NCBI RefSeq assembly: GCF_964340395.1
Contig: NC_135566.1
Location: 18,976,501-19,040,500, forward strand
Direction: 5' to 3'
Source of the DNA: Glandiceps talaboti
Taxonomy: Eukaryota > Hemichordata > Enteropneusta > Spengelidae
DNA length: 64,000 bases
This document shows positions 43,010-56,140 of the stretch, piece after piece. The position numbers and the translations under genes are program-made. Below the pieces are notes generated by a model. It worked only from the letters and a program-made list of their open reading frames with translations, was not told where the DNA came from and made no database searches. Each line of letters opens with the position of its first letter. The stretch's first letter is position 1.

Positions 43010-44160
43010 CTTTTTTGACAGCCACAATAATACGTGTTACAAACTATGTTGATGTACCTGTGTCTTTTAAGAGTAAAATAACCCAGGGCTTCCAGGGGAA
43101 ATCCCATACAACCCCCCCCCCCCCATAAGGTGGACCTATCCCAGTCTCAAGCTCTTCCCCTATCTCTTACTGTCAAGATGCTATTAAAATTTTATTTCAA
43201 AAATATTTCAACCATATATGTGGTTGCTTTTAACATGTTGGTGCTGTCTTGTAAAGCTTGGCAAATAAATGCCAGGCAATTCTTTCAATTTGTGTGCCAA
43301 AACTAAACATTTCATGGTCAAGATGGCTTGGATTTTCAAATGTCCAATCGAATGAATTTTCATAATAGCCCTATATAACAACATTTCTGCAAAGTTTCAT
43401 GCTTGTATCATAATTTCAACAATCATCTACTCTTATCTGCTCCACTAAATATGAGGGTCTATGTATATTACACATTGAATATCATCATTATTGTGTTTAT
43501 ATTACATTTCTGTTATCTTGGCCATCTCTCCCATGCTGTCAAATTTTACAATTTCTCATTTCTGCTGTTATTCCCAGTTGCTAGAGTTTACCCTTTCTAT
43601 AGAAATACAAAACAAAAGCAAATCATGAAAAGGTAAAATTAATTTCACTTTTATCACTAGTATTGAAAATCCTAATAAATGGAGGAAATGCATAATGTTT
43701 TTTCAACTTGATAGCTAAGGAGAGAAAAAGAAAAATTATGTTTGTAAAGTTACCCCGTTTCATAGATTAATTCATTAATTGATTTTGAGGAGAAATTATT
43801 ATTAACTTTGATTGAAATGCCAAATAATATTTTGAACGTATATGTAATATTTTACCTTGAAATATAGAATTGCTATATTTCAAAGACGATAAAAACATCA
43901 AAAAATGTAACTCTAAATTAGGTTAAAACCAATAAAACATATTCCAGTATTTGCACTAGTCATCATTTCCCTTTACTCTACCTTTTATTTGCACATAACA
44001 ATGAGACAAGTCCATGGTGTTTTGGCAAATTTCTCAGGAAATGAGAATTAAAATGAAATGAAATTCTTTGAAAAGAATGAAATATAGCTCGCTATGAAAG
44101 TTGCGCATTGATACACTTGTAGCTAGAAGAACATAACAATAAAAAGTTTCATAACAATAT
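43010..44160. other. AT-rich intergenic DNA
   Basis: Apart from a C tract at 43111-43124 I see no gene or repeat architecture here. Confidence 0.4.
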
Positions 44161-44189
44161 TTGTAAAAAATGTTTACTCACATGCTGAT

Positions 44190-45059
44190 ACATGCTAGGT
44201 AGAGGTGTTCATTTGCTGAATGATTATCCAGTTGCCTATCCAACCCTGTTGTTATCTTTGCAATATAAGCGATCATTTGGCTGTTGACATGGGCGTGGTC
44301 ACGTTGCTAGACATGTTTCCATACAATTGTTGAATGTTTGTTCACTTGTCTGTTAATCCCTGATGTTACCTTTGCAATATACGTGATCTTTTGGCTGTTG
44401 CTATGGGCGTGGTCATGGTTGCTAGGGATATCTGCATACACGTTTTAAAATGTTTATTCACTTGTCTACCAGATGTTCTTATTTAACCAAAATATACAGC
44501 CGTTTGATTGTTGCTATAGCCGTGGTCATGGTTGCTAGGGCCAATTGTGTCAAAATGTTTTGAAGACAATCTGTAGAATAACACTTCCAGAAACATCTCA
44601 CCAAGTTTCATTCTCATTGACCAAGTACTTTTTGAGATATAAGTTTTTAACCAAAATTCACATTTTTACACCTACTTTGCATATCACTGATGAAATCATT
44701 ATATGCTTAATATAATACTTCATCTATACACCCCCAGGTGCACGTATATTTCAGCCCAATTTGCTCAGTAATTAAAGACTTTTGACCAAAAACACACATT
44801 TAGCCCTAATTTGCATATCACTGATGGGATTATCGTGAATAATTCTTACTCTCAACACCTCTAAGAATGTTCCAACCAAATTTTAGATCCATCTGCTGAG
44901 TAGCTTTAGATTTTTTAAATAAAAAATCTGATTTTTAACCCAAATCACACACAGGTGGTAAGGTCATTTTGATTTGAACAATTTTTCAACTTCACACCCA
45001 AGGTAATACACCCAGGAAATATCATGGCAATCGGTCCAGTGGTCTATGAATTTCAGTTG

Positions 45060-45101
<42 letters not shown>

Positions 45102-45130
45102 CACGCACACACACACACACACACACACGG
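44190..45130 (+). repeat. Module-bearing repeat with terminal (CA)n
   Basis: Three ~120-bp modules (44190-44545), each with a core like TATGGGCGTGGTCATGGTTG then CTAGG. These are followed by ~500 bp with AATTTGCATATCACTGATG twice, then GTCATTTTGATTTGAACAATT and a (CA)n run at 45063-45128. The same order, inverted, is present at 52335-53190, and modules alone at 25480-25880. A dispersed, microsatellite-associated non-autonomous element of unknown class. Confidence 0.65.
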
Positions 45131-45299
45131 TGCTCAACAGGGCACATTTGGTATTGATCTCTTTAGGAAAGACTTCCTATAGGGTTGCTTAACAAGGCAA
45201 GTTTTTTCCTAATTGGACAACCTAAATGCCCAATAGGGTAGCTCAATGGGGCAGATTTTGTCCCATAGGATCCTATAGGACAACTTGTGTCCTGTAGGT

Positions 45300-45975
45300 T
45301 TTTTTGTAAGGGATTGACAGCCTCTACTCTACTACAAAGTGGAATGACAGCCTCTACTCTACTACAAAGTGGAATGACAGCCTCTACTCTACTGAAAAGT
45401 GGAATGGCAGCCTATACTCTACTAAAAAGTGGAATAACACCCTCTACTTTACTAAAAAGTGCAATGGCAGCCTCTAGTCTACTAACAAGTGGAATGGTAG
45501 CCTCTACTCTACTACTAAAAAGTGGAATAACAGCCTCTACGCTACCAAAAAATGCAATGACAGCCTCTACTCTATTAAAAAGTTCAATGACAGCCTATAC
45601 TACTAAAAAAGTGGAATGACAGCCTCTACTCTACTAAAAAGTGCAATGGCAGCCTATACTCTACTAAAAAGTGGAATGACAGCCTATACTACTAAAAAGT
45701 GGAATGACAGCTTCTACTCTACTAAAAAGTGCAATGACAGCCTCTACTCTACTGAAAAAGTGGAATGACAGCCTCTACTCTACTAAAACATGGAATGACA
45801 GCCTCTACTCTATTAAAATGTGCAATGGCAGCCTCTACTCTACTAAAACATGGAATGACAGCCTCTACTCTATTAAAAAGTGCAATGACAGCCTATGCTA
45901 CTAAAAAGTGGAATAACAGCCTTTAGTCTCCTAAAAATTGCAATGACAGCCTCAACACTACTAAAAAGTGGAATG
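45300..45975 (+). repeat. ~30-bp array (forward), unit 1
   Basis: About 22 copies of a ~30-bp unit, AATGACAGCCTCTACTCTAC followed by TAAAAAGTGG. Translation gives a repeating MTASTLLKSG peptide, but the array is shared with non-coding unit 2 and has frame breaks, so I do not call a gene. It faces the inverted array at 45985-46100. Confidence 0.9.
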
Positions 45976-45984
45976 GCATAGTAG

Positions 45985-46100
45985 CGGGTGTCGTTGTACT
46001 TTTGTGGTAAAGTAGTGGGTGTCATTGTATTATTGTGGTATAGTACAGGGTGTCATTGTATTATTGTGGTATAGTAAAGGGTGTCATTGTACTTTTTAAG
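45985..46100 (-). repeat. ~30-bp array (inverted), unit 1
   Basis: About four copies of AGTAGAGGGTGTCATTGTAC-type units, recognisable as the diverged reverse complement of the 45300-45975 unit (shared TGTCATT and TAGTAGAG). Ends 160 bp before decarboxylase B exon 1. Confidence 0.75.
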
Positions 46101-46262
46101 TAGCAAAGAAAAGTCATTACTCAATCTATTGATATTGAAAGGTGTCATTCTGCCTTTTTCATAGAGTAAATGATGACATTTGTCTTTTCTCATTCTACTT
46201 TTCATTTGCTTTATTTTGCGCTTGTTATAAAGTTAAATTTCGCAAACCCATCAGTTTTGAAA

Positions 46263-46836
46263 ATGGAATCTAATGAAGACATCGAACGGATCGTGTCATC
46301 TGCTATGAAGACAGAAACACCCGACAAGATAAAACAACTAAACCAAAAAGTGATGCAGTTTGGAGAGTCGCATATACAAAATGTCTGGGAAAGACGATTA
46401 CCTGCATATCAAGTGAAAGCAGATAAGGCAGCTGGGTTGTTGAATTATCGGATTGAAGAAGAACCAAAGAGCATAGGTAAGTAAAAGATAATGAGTGAAA
46501 ATAAAAAAAAATAAAAAAATCCTGATATGAGGGAAGTGAGAAAATTGAAATCTGTGGTGAGTCACAAAAATCTAACAGAACATTATGTATTTGATTATAA
46601 GTTGGTGAAGTGAGTGTTTGTAATTTGGGCAACCTTCAAAAACCCTCAAAAACTGTAACACATAAACCTCCTCTTAAGTGTCTACCCCATATTATCATGT
46701 GCAAGACACTAACCATTGCTCTTGACTTTCAGGTCAAGTATCAAAAACAAGCCATTTTTTATGCATATCACCGACACTTTGTACTAAATATTCGTGGTCA
46801 ACAAATTTCTTTTAAACCATGCTGTCACACAGTCAG

Positions 46837-46923
<87 letters not shown>

Positions 46924-49900
46924 CTCTCGACCTCTCGACCTCTCGATCTCTCTCTCTCTCGACCTCTCTCTCGACTTTATTGAAATTTGCATTGATCACT
47001 GTACTCCTCAGTGAGCCGATACATTTATATACACGAGACATGTCTATAGGTAAGGGAATCTTCAATTATAATCACAATTGGAGAGTACCGAGGCGGTCTG
47101 TTGCATAAAGTATGACTTAATCGAACGCCTGCCACCAAGTTAAAAGTTTCAAAAGTATTGATTATTTCCCAACTACTACCACCGCAGTGAATTTGTATTA
47201 AATTGGCACTAAATAACTGTGTTTGGATCTCATTGGCTGAGCTGAATGGCAGAACATTAACTCACAAACACTAGATGGGCAGTCTCCCTATATTGTGAGG
47301 ACCAAGGTCAACATCTCCACAACATTATCCCTAATATCCTACCCAAGTTTTCCTGCTTTGCAACTGTGAGATAGACCATGTGACTTCTCTCCTCACATCA
47401 CACCTGCCAATTAATTCACTACATGGTTGTCACAGCAACAATTTGATTAGTATGGTCTGATATTACGGTACCTAACCGTTACCCTAACCTATGTGCAGCA
47501 GTAGGATGACATTCCCCGAAATGCAAAATTAGATAATACTGTAGCAATGTGTCAAAGTAAAATGTGACCCTCCCCTCATTCCGTTCTAAAATATGGCCCT
47601 CCCCGTGAGCGAATTTGTAAAAAGCGACCCCATTCCCCCGGCCCTCCCTGTCAAGATCTTACAGGGACTTTATAAATTCAAACGACCTAAGTAAAACACG
47701 TACTTTCCACTGCATAGTACTGACAGTTAAAAAATACGAAGATTCCTGGAAGGGACATGAAGGAATCATTGCAAAAAACATATAGCCATTTAGACATCAG
47801 TGTGACCAGATGTAAAATGAATGCCTTCCATAGGGACAAAGCCTTTAGAGTTTTATTCCCACACAGATTGTTGGAATGCAAAATTCAAATGAATTATTAA
47901 GATTATAAAGCACATTAACAAGCTATAAGACACATGCAATTTGCTATCATCAATGTATGCGCCAAATTATATGAAATGTGATGTTTGCTATCTAAAGACA
48001 AATAATTATCAAAAATCACCAATAGTTATAGAAACGACTAATTACAATTCAAAACTGTATATCAATTCCTATAGTATTATGTCTATGATCAAACCTGTGC
48101 CAAATTATATGACATGTTAAGCTTGCATTCTTATGGTATAGTCTAAAAATCATTTACTATGCAAATGACCCATTAACAACTAGCAGCTACATCAACTAGA
48201 TTTATAGGACATTTGTGATTTGTTACAATTGGCTATTGTATCAAAGTGTGTTTTCTTTAAGATATAGTCTGATTATCTAAAATCATTAATTAATATGTAA
48301 ATGACTCATCAATGTCCATAGAATGTTTACCAAAATTAAATCAGATGTCACCTCATAAGGAGATTGAGAATTGTGACGATGTATTTTTTTGAGATATCAT
48401 GTTCACAGACAAACACACAAACACACACGTGCGCACACACACACACACACGCACATACAAACAGACAAAAATATTAACATAATCTTCCCTTATGGTTGGT
48501 AAAGACACAGTAACAGCAATCTTCTCAAGGCTCCGAAGACTAACATTTTCACAAATTTATCTTTAGGCCTAATAATATATCAACCCCCTAGACCAGAGGA
48601 CTTTGCACAAATACAATTAATTTAGAAATATGCGCTGGATATCTATTCCATAGTATCTAATTGTTCACATTTCAACACACAGATACACTTCTGAAAGTCA
48701 TTGAAGAACATATACTTGGAAATGGCATTGAAACAAGTCACGGCGGTTGTCTTGGTTATATTCCCGGGGGAGGACTTTATTCAGCAGCTTTAGGAGATTA
48801 TATTGCAGCAGTTACAAATAAATTTGCAGGTACAAATTGTAGTATTGTTTGTTTGTTGTTGATGTGCGCCATTGTTCTCGTAGGTTTCAAGCTTTTTGAG
48901 AAAATTTTTATAATTCATATTTTACAAAAGTCGGAACATAAACTATACATCTGAGAATTTATTATAATAGATTTATACGCACATTTTTGTATACGTGTAC
49001 CTGTGTGTATACTTTATGATTTACAAAAGCTTGTTACGTTGTCAAAGGAGAAATCTATCCAACAAACTAAAATCATATGTAACATTACCCAAGGAAAAAG
49101 TTAATTTGTTATTGCTTGCATTTGACGCCTTTGATATTGTCTACTATTTATTATTAAATTGTTGTATAGGACTATAAAAACACCTTTATTGAATTCTTCA
49201 AAACTATTTACGTAATTACACTAAATAATGGTGCATTTTACTAATCACTAAAAGGGGATGTTGTCTGATTAGTGACCTAAAGATATGTAAATTGCCAATC
49301 TCAGTTCATGTCTCATATATTTTTTACCAATTTCTCCCAAATTATGAAATAGCCGTGTTTGCACTGGGTGCAGGTGCTGTCCGGATGGAGAATATGTTAA
49401 TTTCATGGGTGGCTAATCTCATTGGTTACCCAGCAGAGCATGGTGGGAATTTAACATCAGGTGGTTCAGCAGGAACATTGTTGGCTGTTGTAGCAGCACG
49501 ACATAGTAGGGGTGTTAAAGGACGTGACTTTGACAGGTATATCTATCTCTTTAGTTATACAAGGTATAATGGACAAGTTTGCAATACTTGCGTTGCGACG
49601 TTTTGATTCGAAAATTCTTTATTAGGCCTAAAAATATAATTATTTGGTTCCAGTTACCCAACCTCACCTAGTTTTTCACGGACGACCGTAAGCTTTTTTT
49701 TAACGCATTCAAGAAAAAAATAATAAAATTGCAAAAATCGTGAAGTCTCGCGAGAAATATTGGATACGGAAACTGACTTCAACTTAAAAAGACGAAATAA
49801 AACTCTTCTTCCAACCTGTAACGGCTGTACATCTGATAGGAAGAAATAAATAACACAGGGACCATTTGGAAAACAATGGAAAACCTGAACAAGACACTCA

Positions 49901-52334
49901 CACATGAAGAAAAATAAATAAATCAAATAAAAACTCTACCTACCGCACCTATTCTAAAATTGAGCATAATTGGAACCATACAATTTTTGTTTTTTCACCT
50001 ATTAAAAGAAAACGTGCACTTGGTAATATAGGAATAGACACTTGAATTGAGCCTCTATGTTTTACAATTTTTGTTTTATGCAGTAAATATGCAACAAATG
50101 TGGTCACTATTCAGTCAAATTTGCATATGTTGTGAAACAAAAGTGACGTGCGTATGTCCTATACAATATGGCATCTTTATACCAGGTTTGAATGAAATTG
50201 GTTATTGCATGACAACGCAATGACTCATGCACACACGAATAGGCCCATTTTGAACCCATTTTGATAGTCCCCATGGGGTGGGGAATATATATATAAAGAA
50301 ACAATTGCCATATACTATTATAAATCAAACTGAAAACTTAAAATTGTCTTTCTCCGATTGTAGGCTTGTTGTTTACATGACTGTGATTGGTCATATATGT
50401 CATCAGAAAGTATTAAATACTGCTGGTCTGTTTGAAGCTATTATCAGAAAAGTACCCATGGACGAAAATTTCAGGATGAAACTGGACAAGCTACGAACAT
50501 TAATTCAGAAAGACAAAGAGGTACTTTTTCAAATGTCAAGTATGCCAACATATTTGGAAACGAATAGAATTTATAGCAGGGGCCATGGGGAGAAAGTGAA
50601 CACAAGAATTTCTACAGGGTCCCTCCAATCTACACATATATTTTTGTGTAAGTATACCTTAACACATACCCACCCCCACCCCATCCCATTCTGGAGATGT
50701 ACACATGTATAATACACTCCATTAGATATATAACAGTGGCAATCTCCTTCACTGTCCATACATAGATTTCTTTACAAAAAGATGTGGGTTGCATATACAA
50801 ATACATCCGCCTCATAAATAATGGCTTAAGAAAATATATTGCAAAATTACTCCCTGAGGGTTGATTTGATTCAAATCATGAGCAAAATATTTCATTACCC
50901 TTTCAGGCTATCGGAATGATCGAGCCCCCTCCCGCACCGTAGTTTGTCCGTGCCCTCCGATCCACTTTCTTCTTAGGGCCCCAACCATACTTCACGTTGT
51001 CAGTGTGCCATGGAAATATGGCGTTATGTGCATGCTTGTGTAAAGTAACATGCGGGCAGATAACAAAATGTAATGGTGTAGGTAAATTTCCTAAAGTTGA
51101 CATAATCTTTATATTTGAACGTCTTTGTTTACTGTGTATCACTTGGTTTCAGTGTATATTTTGAATATCCGAATAAAGTTCTATATACTGAGTAATTTTT
51201 TTGAAACAATATCTTAAAGGGGTAAATAAAAAAGCGGTCAAGTGAGAGAAGCAAAACCCTGATATGGTAAAACATAAGGTTTTTTCAAAGTTCAACTCAG
51301 TATATAATAAAGACTTCCTCCGTAACACAATAGAATTATTAGTAAGACATGTTTATAAGGACAGTAATAATATTTACCTTGTACAGGCTGGGCTGCTGCC
51401 ATTTATGATTGTTGGGACACTTGGTACGACTGATGTTGGTTCTATTGATCCTATTGACCAGATTGCTGATGTGGCGGAGGAATACAATCTATGGTTTCAT
51501 GTGGATGCTGCGTATGGTGGATTTTTTGTCTTGGTGGATGAATACAAACCCTATTTCAAGGGAGTGAATAGGGCAGACTCAATCGTCATCGACCCACATA
51601 AAGGTAATATGTCGTAAGTTAGTTAGTACTTGCAATATATGATGTATGTTCTCTCTGAGTTTTGAAGATATGTACATTACATAGTGAGGGGTAATTATAA
51701 ATCAACACTATGGGGGGGGGGGGCATGTGGATATCAGTACAGCAGCAGAATTCACAATTATCTGTGTAATATCTCAGACCACCAATGCCCTTTGTGGTTC
51801 CACTATAAAAGTTATCTGAGTGAGTGGTTCATTATGCATTGTACCAGCCATGCTATCCATAAACTTCACAGGGTGAAATAAATTTACATCAACCACTCTA
51901 TACTAGGTTTATTTTTACCATTTGGAACTGGTATGGTGTTAGTAAAAAGAGGATATATACTACGGAATGCCAATACTGATCATGATGACGCACCATACCT
52001 ACAAGATAACAAACTAAACATGGAAGAAGAGTCACCAATTAATCTCACATTTGAATCAACCAAACATTTTAGGTATGTATTTTTAGCCCTTCAAATCGTC
52101 TAACTTTTACACTTTTTTGTGTACATGTATAAATATTGATGTTTGAACATATAATTATGTCTATAACTGTATGGGATGTCCAACTAGGAATTGAAATGAG
52201 TTGAACTACAGACCATGTTATTGTCAAAAGTGATGTACTCTTTCGTAAATAAAGTGACTGGTTTTCTTTAGCACAACTGAATCAATAAGGGGTTCAGTAG
52301 GGCTATAGGCATAGTGCTGTGTCTGCCTGCCTGG

Positions 52335-52420
<86 letters not shown>

Positions 52421-54516
52421 GTGTGTGTGTGTGCACGACTTGAACTCAAAAAACCACAGGGCCGAGTTTTTGATATTTGGTAGGGATGTTCCTTTTGGTG
52501 TCCAGTTGGGAAATTGTTCAAATCAAAATGATTGCACCAGAGGTGTGTTTTGGTCAAATGCCATTTCAGAAGCATAGAACTCCATGTATCAAGGTGCAGT
52601 GCAGTTATACAGTTTTGTTGATGTCATGAAATAATTAAATCTTTTATGGGATAATTCGCACCTAAGTCTGAATGGCAAAATTTGATTTTCTCACTTACTT
52701 GTCAATGGTACCAAGATTAAGTGTTTGAACACACTGTTATTAGCACAGCTAAACCATATTCATTCTATTACAATATACACACTATTTATCTGATAGAGTG
52801 TCTTCTCCATCCGTCTGTCTATATGTGTGTGACTTAAAGTCAAAAACTCACTGGTAAGATTATCTTGATATTTGGTAGGGATGTTCATTTCAGTCTTCAG
52901 TGAGGATACGTTGAAGGAAAAATATACATATCTGCCTAGCAACAACACCACACCCATAGCTACAGACAAATGGTGTTGCTTATTGCAAAAGTAACAGGAA
53001 ATGAATAAAAATTCAACTAAAGGGTGCAAATATGTCTAGCAACAGGACCACTCGCAAAGCAACAGCCAAATGCCTGTATAATTTATAAAGATAATGACTT
53101 TGTTGGACAGTGAATAAACAAGAGAATAAACTTTCAATATGCTTGCAAATATGCCTAGCAAGAAACCACACCCAAACATGGATTCGAATGTTGATACCCT
53201 TTATTTCTTAAAACATTTACTGTTGTGCTACAACGTCATTGGCGCTATTAATTTCTTCTAACCTGTCAAAAAATATTTCTTAGGCCTACTCTTTACCTTT
53301 AAGTCATACTATTGTCATGAAATGTGAGAACCATTCACTTCAATCTAACTTTCACTTATAACTGAAAAAGGAAAGTATGAACGATTAGATTAGACAACAA
53401 AATTAAACTTGAAACTTTATTGGCTTCATCGTGGCACCTAACTCAGTACTTGAATAGGTTGGAAACCAGGTACCTGTCACTGCACACATTGAATTTTGAT
53501 AGACGGAATAGAAGGTTTACACTAAACATTTGCACACCACGTCTGTTCTTTCCTTGACATTTGACCAAAGGTTTGTTTTTCTTGCACATAGAGGTATGCG
53601 AATGTGGCTTCCATTACAACTCCATGGAGTTAAGACGTTCAGGAAATGTCTTGAAGAAAAGATACAATTAACCAGATATCTGTATACAAAACTCTCAGGT
53701 CTGTAAATAAATTTAGCAATTTGATCAAATCATCTTAATTTTTGTATTGAAGCCGTGAACGTTAACGTTGTTCTTGTACATTGTTATGCCTGTTTGCACG
53801 TGGTTGCACATTCTGTAATTGACATATCTCGTATTTACACCCACTTTCTGCTGTATACATGAAGGGGCTAAACCAGTGATACAGATTATTATTTCTATAA
53901 GTTATACCATTATGAAAAACGAATAGCTTACCTATACAAACACACGTTTTATTACTCTAATTAATGTGGGAGATTATAAGGAAAACGTTTAGAGTGATGT
54001 GCATTTTGATGAATTTTTTAAATCTATACTCACTAAAAGCTCAGCCCAAAAATATCGTTTATGTCAAACATCTCATATCGATGACACAGATGTGAAAATA
54101 TTCTCTTGCAGAATTAGTACTACACTTAGGAATATCCAAATCACAGTGATTTGTAACAGTTGTATATATATGCAAAATATTTCTTGTTTTTCCAAGGTTA
54201 TTAATATTGATACACTAATATACCACTATGGTTTTATCTCCCCATAGAACTACCAGGCATAGTTGTTGGTAGATATCCACAGCTTACAATCATTAATTTT
54301 CACTATGAGACTGGTAATGAGGAAGACAATGAAATAATTAACAAAAATCTGTCCGAGAAGATCAGAAAAGATGGTTCCATATTTTTATCATCAGCCACAT
54401 TACTTGGAAAGTGTCGCCTAAGAGTGTGCGTGCTTCATTATCGCTGTAACCAAGATATCATTGATCTATTTCTAGCAGTACTCAAAGAGAAACTAAGAGA
54501 TCTAAATTGTCACTGA
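46263..54516 (+). CDS. Group II PLP-dependent decarboxylase, copy B (complete, 8 exons, 486 aa)
   Basis: Exons: 46263-46476, 48683-48829, 49353-49536, 50364-50520, 51387-51603, 51907-52072, 53592-53698, 54248-54516 (stop TGA). Phases match throughout. Motifs: [60 protein letters not shown] (PLP-stacking His), [25 protein letters not shown] (Asp for PLP N1), then [13 protein letters not shown] with the Schiff-base Lys. The family (aromatic amino acid, histidine, tyrosine, glutamate decarboxylases) removes the alpha-carboxyl of amino acids in the cytosol; the substrate here is unknown. DPHKG differs from the NPHKW usual in animal DOPA decarboxylases. Start MESNEDIER is used because copy C shares it; an upstream in-frame ATG (46170-46172) would add a hydrophobic leader absent from copy C. 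Confidence 0.9.
46841..46975. repeat. (TC)n microsatellite, intron 1 of copy B
   Basis: About 40 TC dinucleotides followed by GATCTCTCGACCTCTC variants. The homologous tract in copy C is at 62148-62256 and is pure, so the interruptions arose after duplication or were homogenised away. Confidence 0.92.
47880..48480. repeat. Satellite-like segment and (CA)n only in copy B intron 1
   Basis: Units with CCAAATTATATGA(A/C)ATGT and AATCA(C/T)-rich spacing resemble the 150-bp satellite family, ending in ACACACACGCACA repeats at 48413-48462. Copy C has a (GACA)n run here instead. Confidence 0.45.
52335..53190 (-). repeat. (TG)n plus module-bearing repeat, intron 6 of copy B
   Basis: (TG)n at 52338-52434, then the inverse of the 44950-45060 segment (AATTGTTCAAATCAAAATGA), then three ~120-bp modules with CCTAGCAA and CCACACCCATAGC-type cores (52920-53185). 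Same family as 44190-45130. Confidence 0.7.
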
Positions 54517-54712
54517 CATGGTTTATGATGTGTTCACCTTGATTTGTCTATTAGAATGATTTCTGTCAGGGTGTAGTACTTTGATATGTTGTGCATGTTG
54601 TGCAATATTTACTCTTAAGTATTTAATTTAGATAATCAACAGCAACAACGACGACGACGACGACAGTCCTTCTCTTCAAAAAATTATAATCATTGTTCAG
54701 GACACTGCATAC

Positions 54713-54714
<2 letters not shown>

Positions 54715-54802
<88 letters not shown>
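54715..54802. repeat. (AT)n microsatellite
   Basis: About 44 AT dinucleotides shortly downstream of decarboxylase B; preceded by an (ACG)n run at 54648-54664. The Ile-Tyr ORFs here are artefacts. Confidence 0.95.
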
Positions 54803-54805
<3 letters not shown>

Positions 54806-55384
54806 ATATACCATCCCTATCGTCTGGAAATCAATAGAAATTGGCATTTATCCTTCCAATGCATTTTTACATGTAGTAATAATGAAACAAGTGACGAGAT
54901 TATATCTTTCTTTACATAAAGTTTCAGATAATTCATTCAGAAAAAAGTACTCTAAGAGTAACCTAAAGAAAACAAAAAAGAAGTAAAAGCAATCATAGTT
55001 TGATAAATCATGCCTCTCAATGTGTTCAGAATTAAAGCAATTCAATTAAAGCATTGAATTCATTTTTCCAAATGACCCTTTATAAGAGGAAGATGTTTTC
55101 TTTGCGAAAGAGTTACAAAATGTTAATTAAACAGACGACGTTATACTTTAAGAAATCTAAACTTTCACAGATAGTGCATTTTCTAAAGACAGTAACTTTG
55201 GAAACTGTTAAAAGAGTTATCATCTCAAGGTGATTGTAATGTTGATTCTTCTGTTACTGCTGATGGTCTGCTGAGCATTTCAAAAAACTAGTGTGAATAT
55301 TTCATCATCTTCTGATGTATCCTTAAGAGACAGAGTTAGTTGTTTTCTATGGAATCTGATGATAGTATGATAGAATAGACTCTT

Positions 55385-56140
55385 AATGTCGCATTTTGTG
55401 AATCAGAAATATTAGAAGTATTGCGTAGATTAAAATGTGGTACATTTCCATGTTGTGATGGTATCTTGAATGAGATGTTGAAATTTGGCAGCCATGTTTT
55501 GCCACTTTGTGTATTATTTAATGCCAGTCTTTAAACCTATTCTGGTAAGTTTCCATCTACCTGGAAAAATGCCATGTTGGTTCCTATATATAAGTCTGGT
55601 GCCAAATGTGATTATTCTTAAGTATAGGGGTAATTCTGTGAATATTTGTTTGGCTTAGTTTTTAACTTCTGTGTTGAATAGTTACAGTGGCCCCTAGGCG
55701 ACAATACAAAATCTTAATTCTTTTGGTAAACTTTTCCTTCTAAAGCACAACTTTCAATCATTTGTTGGTGTTAAACAAGGATGCACTAGTAACTTAATTA
55801 AGTCCAACTTTATAATGATGATCTAAGTTGCTAGGATAAACTACATAGTGGAAATTAACCAAAGTCATTGTATGTAATAAAGGAAATATATTAATTAAGC
55901 GAGTGAAATTTTATTTTGATAGTTTTACTCTTGTTATACAATATTATTTTCTTGGTATCATTATTTCTGCTAATGGTAAATTTAAGCAAAACTTCAATAA
56001 CTTAAAGCTTACATCCATGAGAGCTCTCTTCAGTTTGCTAGAAGTCATTTCTCCCAATGGATATATTTCTATTGACGTGGCTTTAGATCTCTTTGATCGC
56101 TTAATTGTTCCTATCATGACTTATGGCTGTGAAGTATGAA
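55385..56140 (+). mobile_element. Degenerate non-LTR reverse transcriptase
   Basis: Pieces in several frames: SEILEVLRRLKCGTFPCCDG (RT N-terminal 'lk.gkapG.DG'), TWKNAMLVPIYKSGAKCDYS (motif 'W..a...pi.KkG...d'), SFVGVKQGCTSN (the 'GV.QGc.lSp' motif), then YFLGIIISANGKFKQNFNNL and DRLIVPIMTYGCEV near the C-terminal end. Stops and frameshifts separate them, and the (Y/F)ADD segment is missing. Dead element. Confidence 0.7.

Larger units (their letters stand above)
45165..48890. repeat. Segmental duplication, unit 1 right part
   Basis: Aligns with 59362-63960: the CCTATAGGATCCTATAGG block, facing ~30-bp arrays, decarboxylase exon 1, intron 1 with (TC)n, and exon 2. Each copy has its own insertions in intron 1. 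Confidence 0.85.

Noticed and set aside
45287-45904. A repeat protein of MTASTLLKSG units
   Set aside because: Frames break, unit length varies, and the same array lies in the non-coding part of unit 2.
46170-46262. A signal-peptide extension upstream of MESNED in decarboxylase B
   Set aside because: Hydrophobic leader in frame, but copy C has no such ORF and the family is cytosolic; likely chance 5' UTR reading.
30660-54630. Hairpin RNA between decarboxylase copies A and B
   Set aside because: Both genes are transcribed as sense RNA from divergent orientation, so their mRNAs are not complementary; antisense transcription would be needed and is not indicated.
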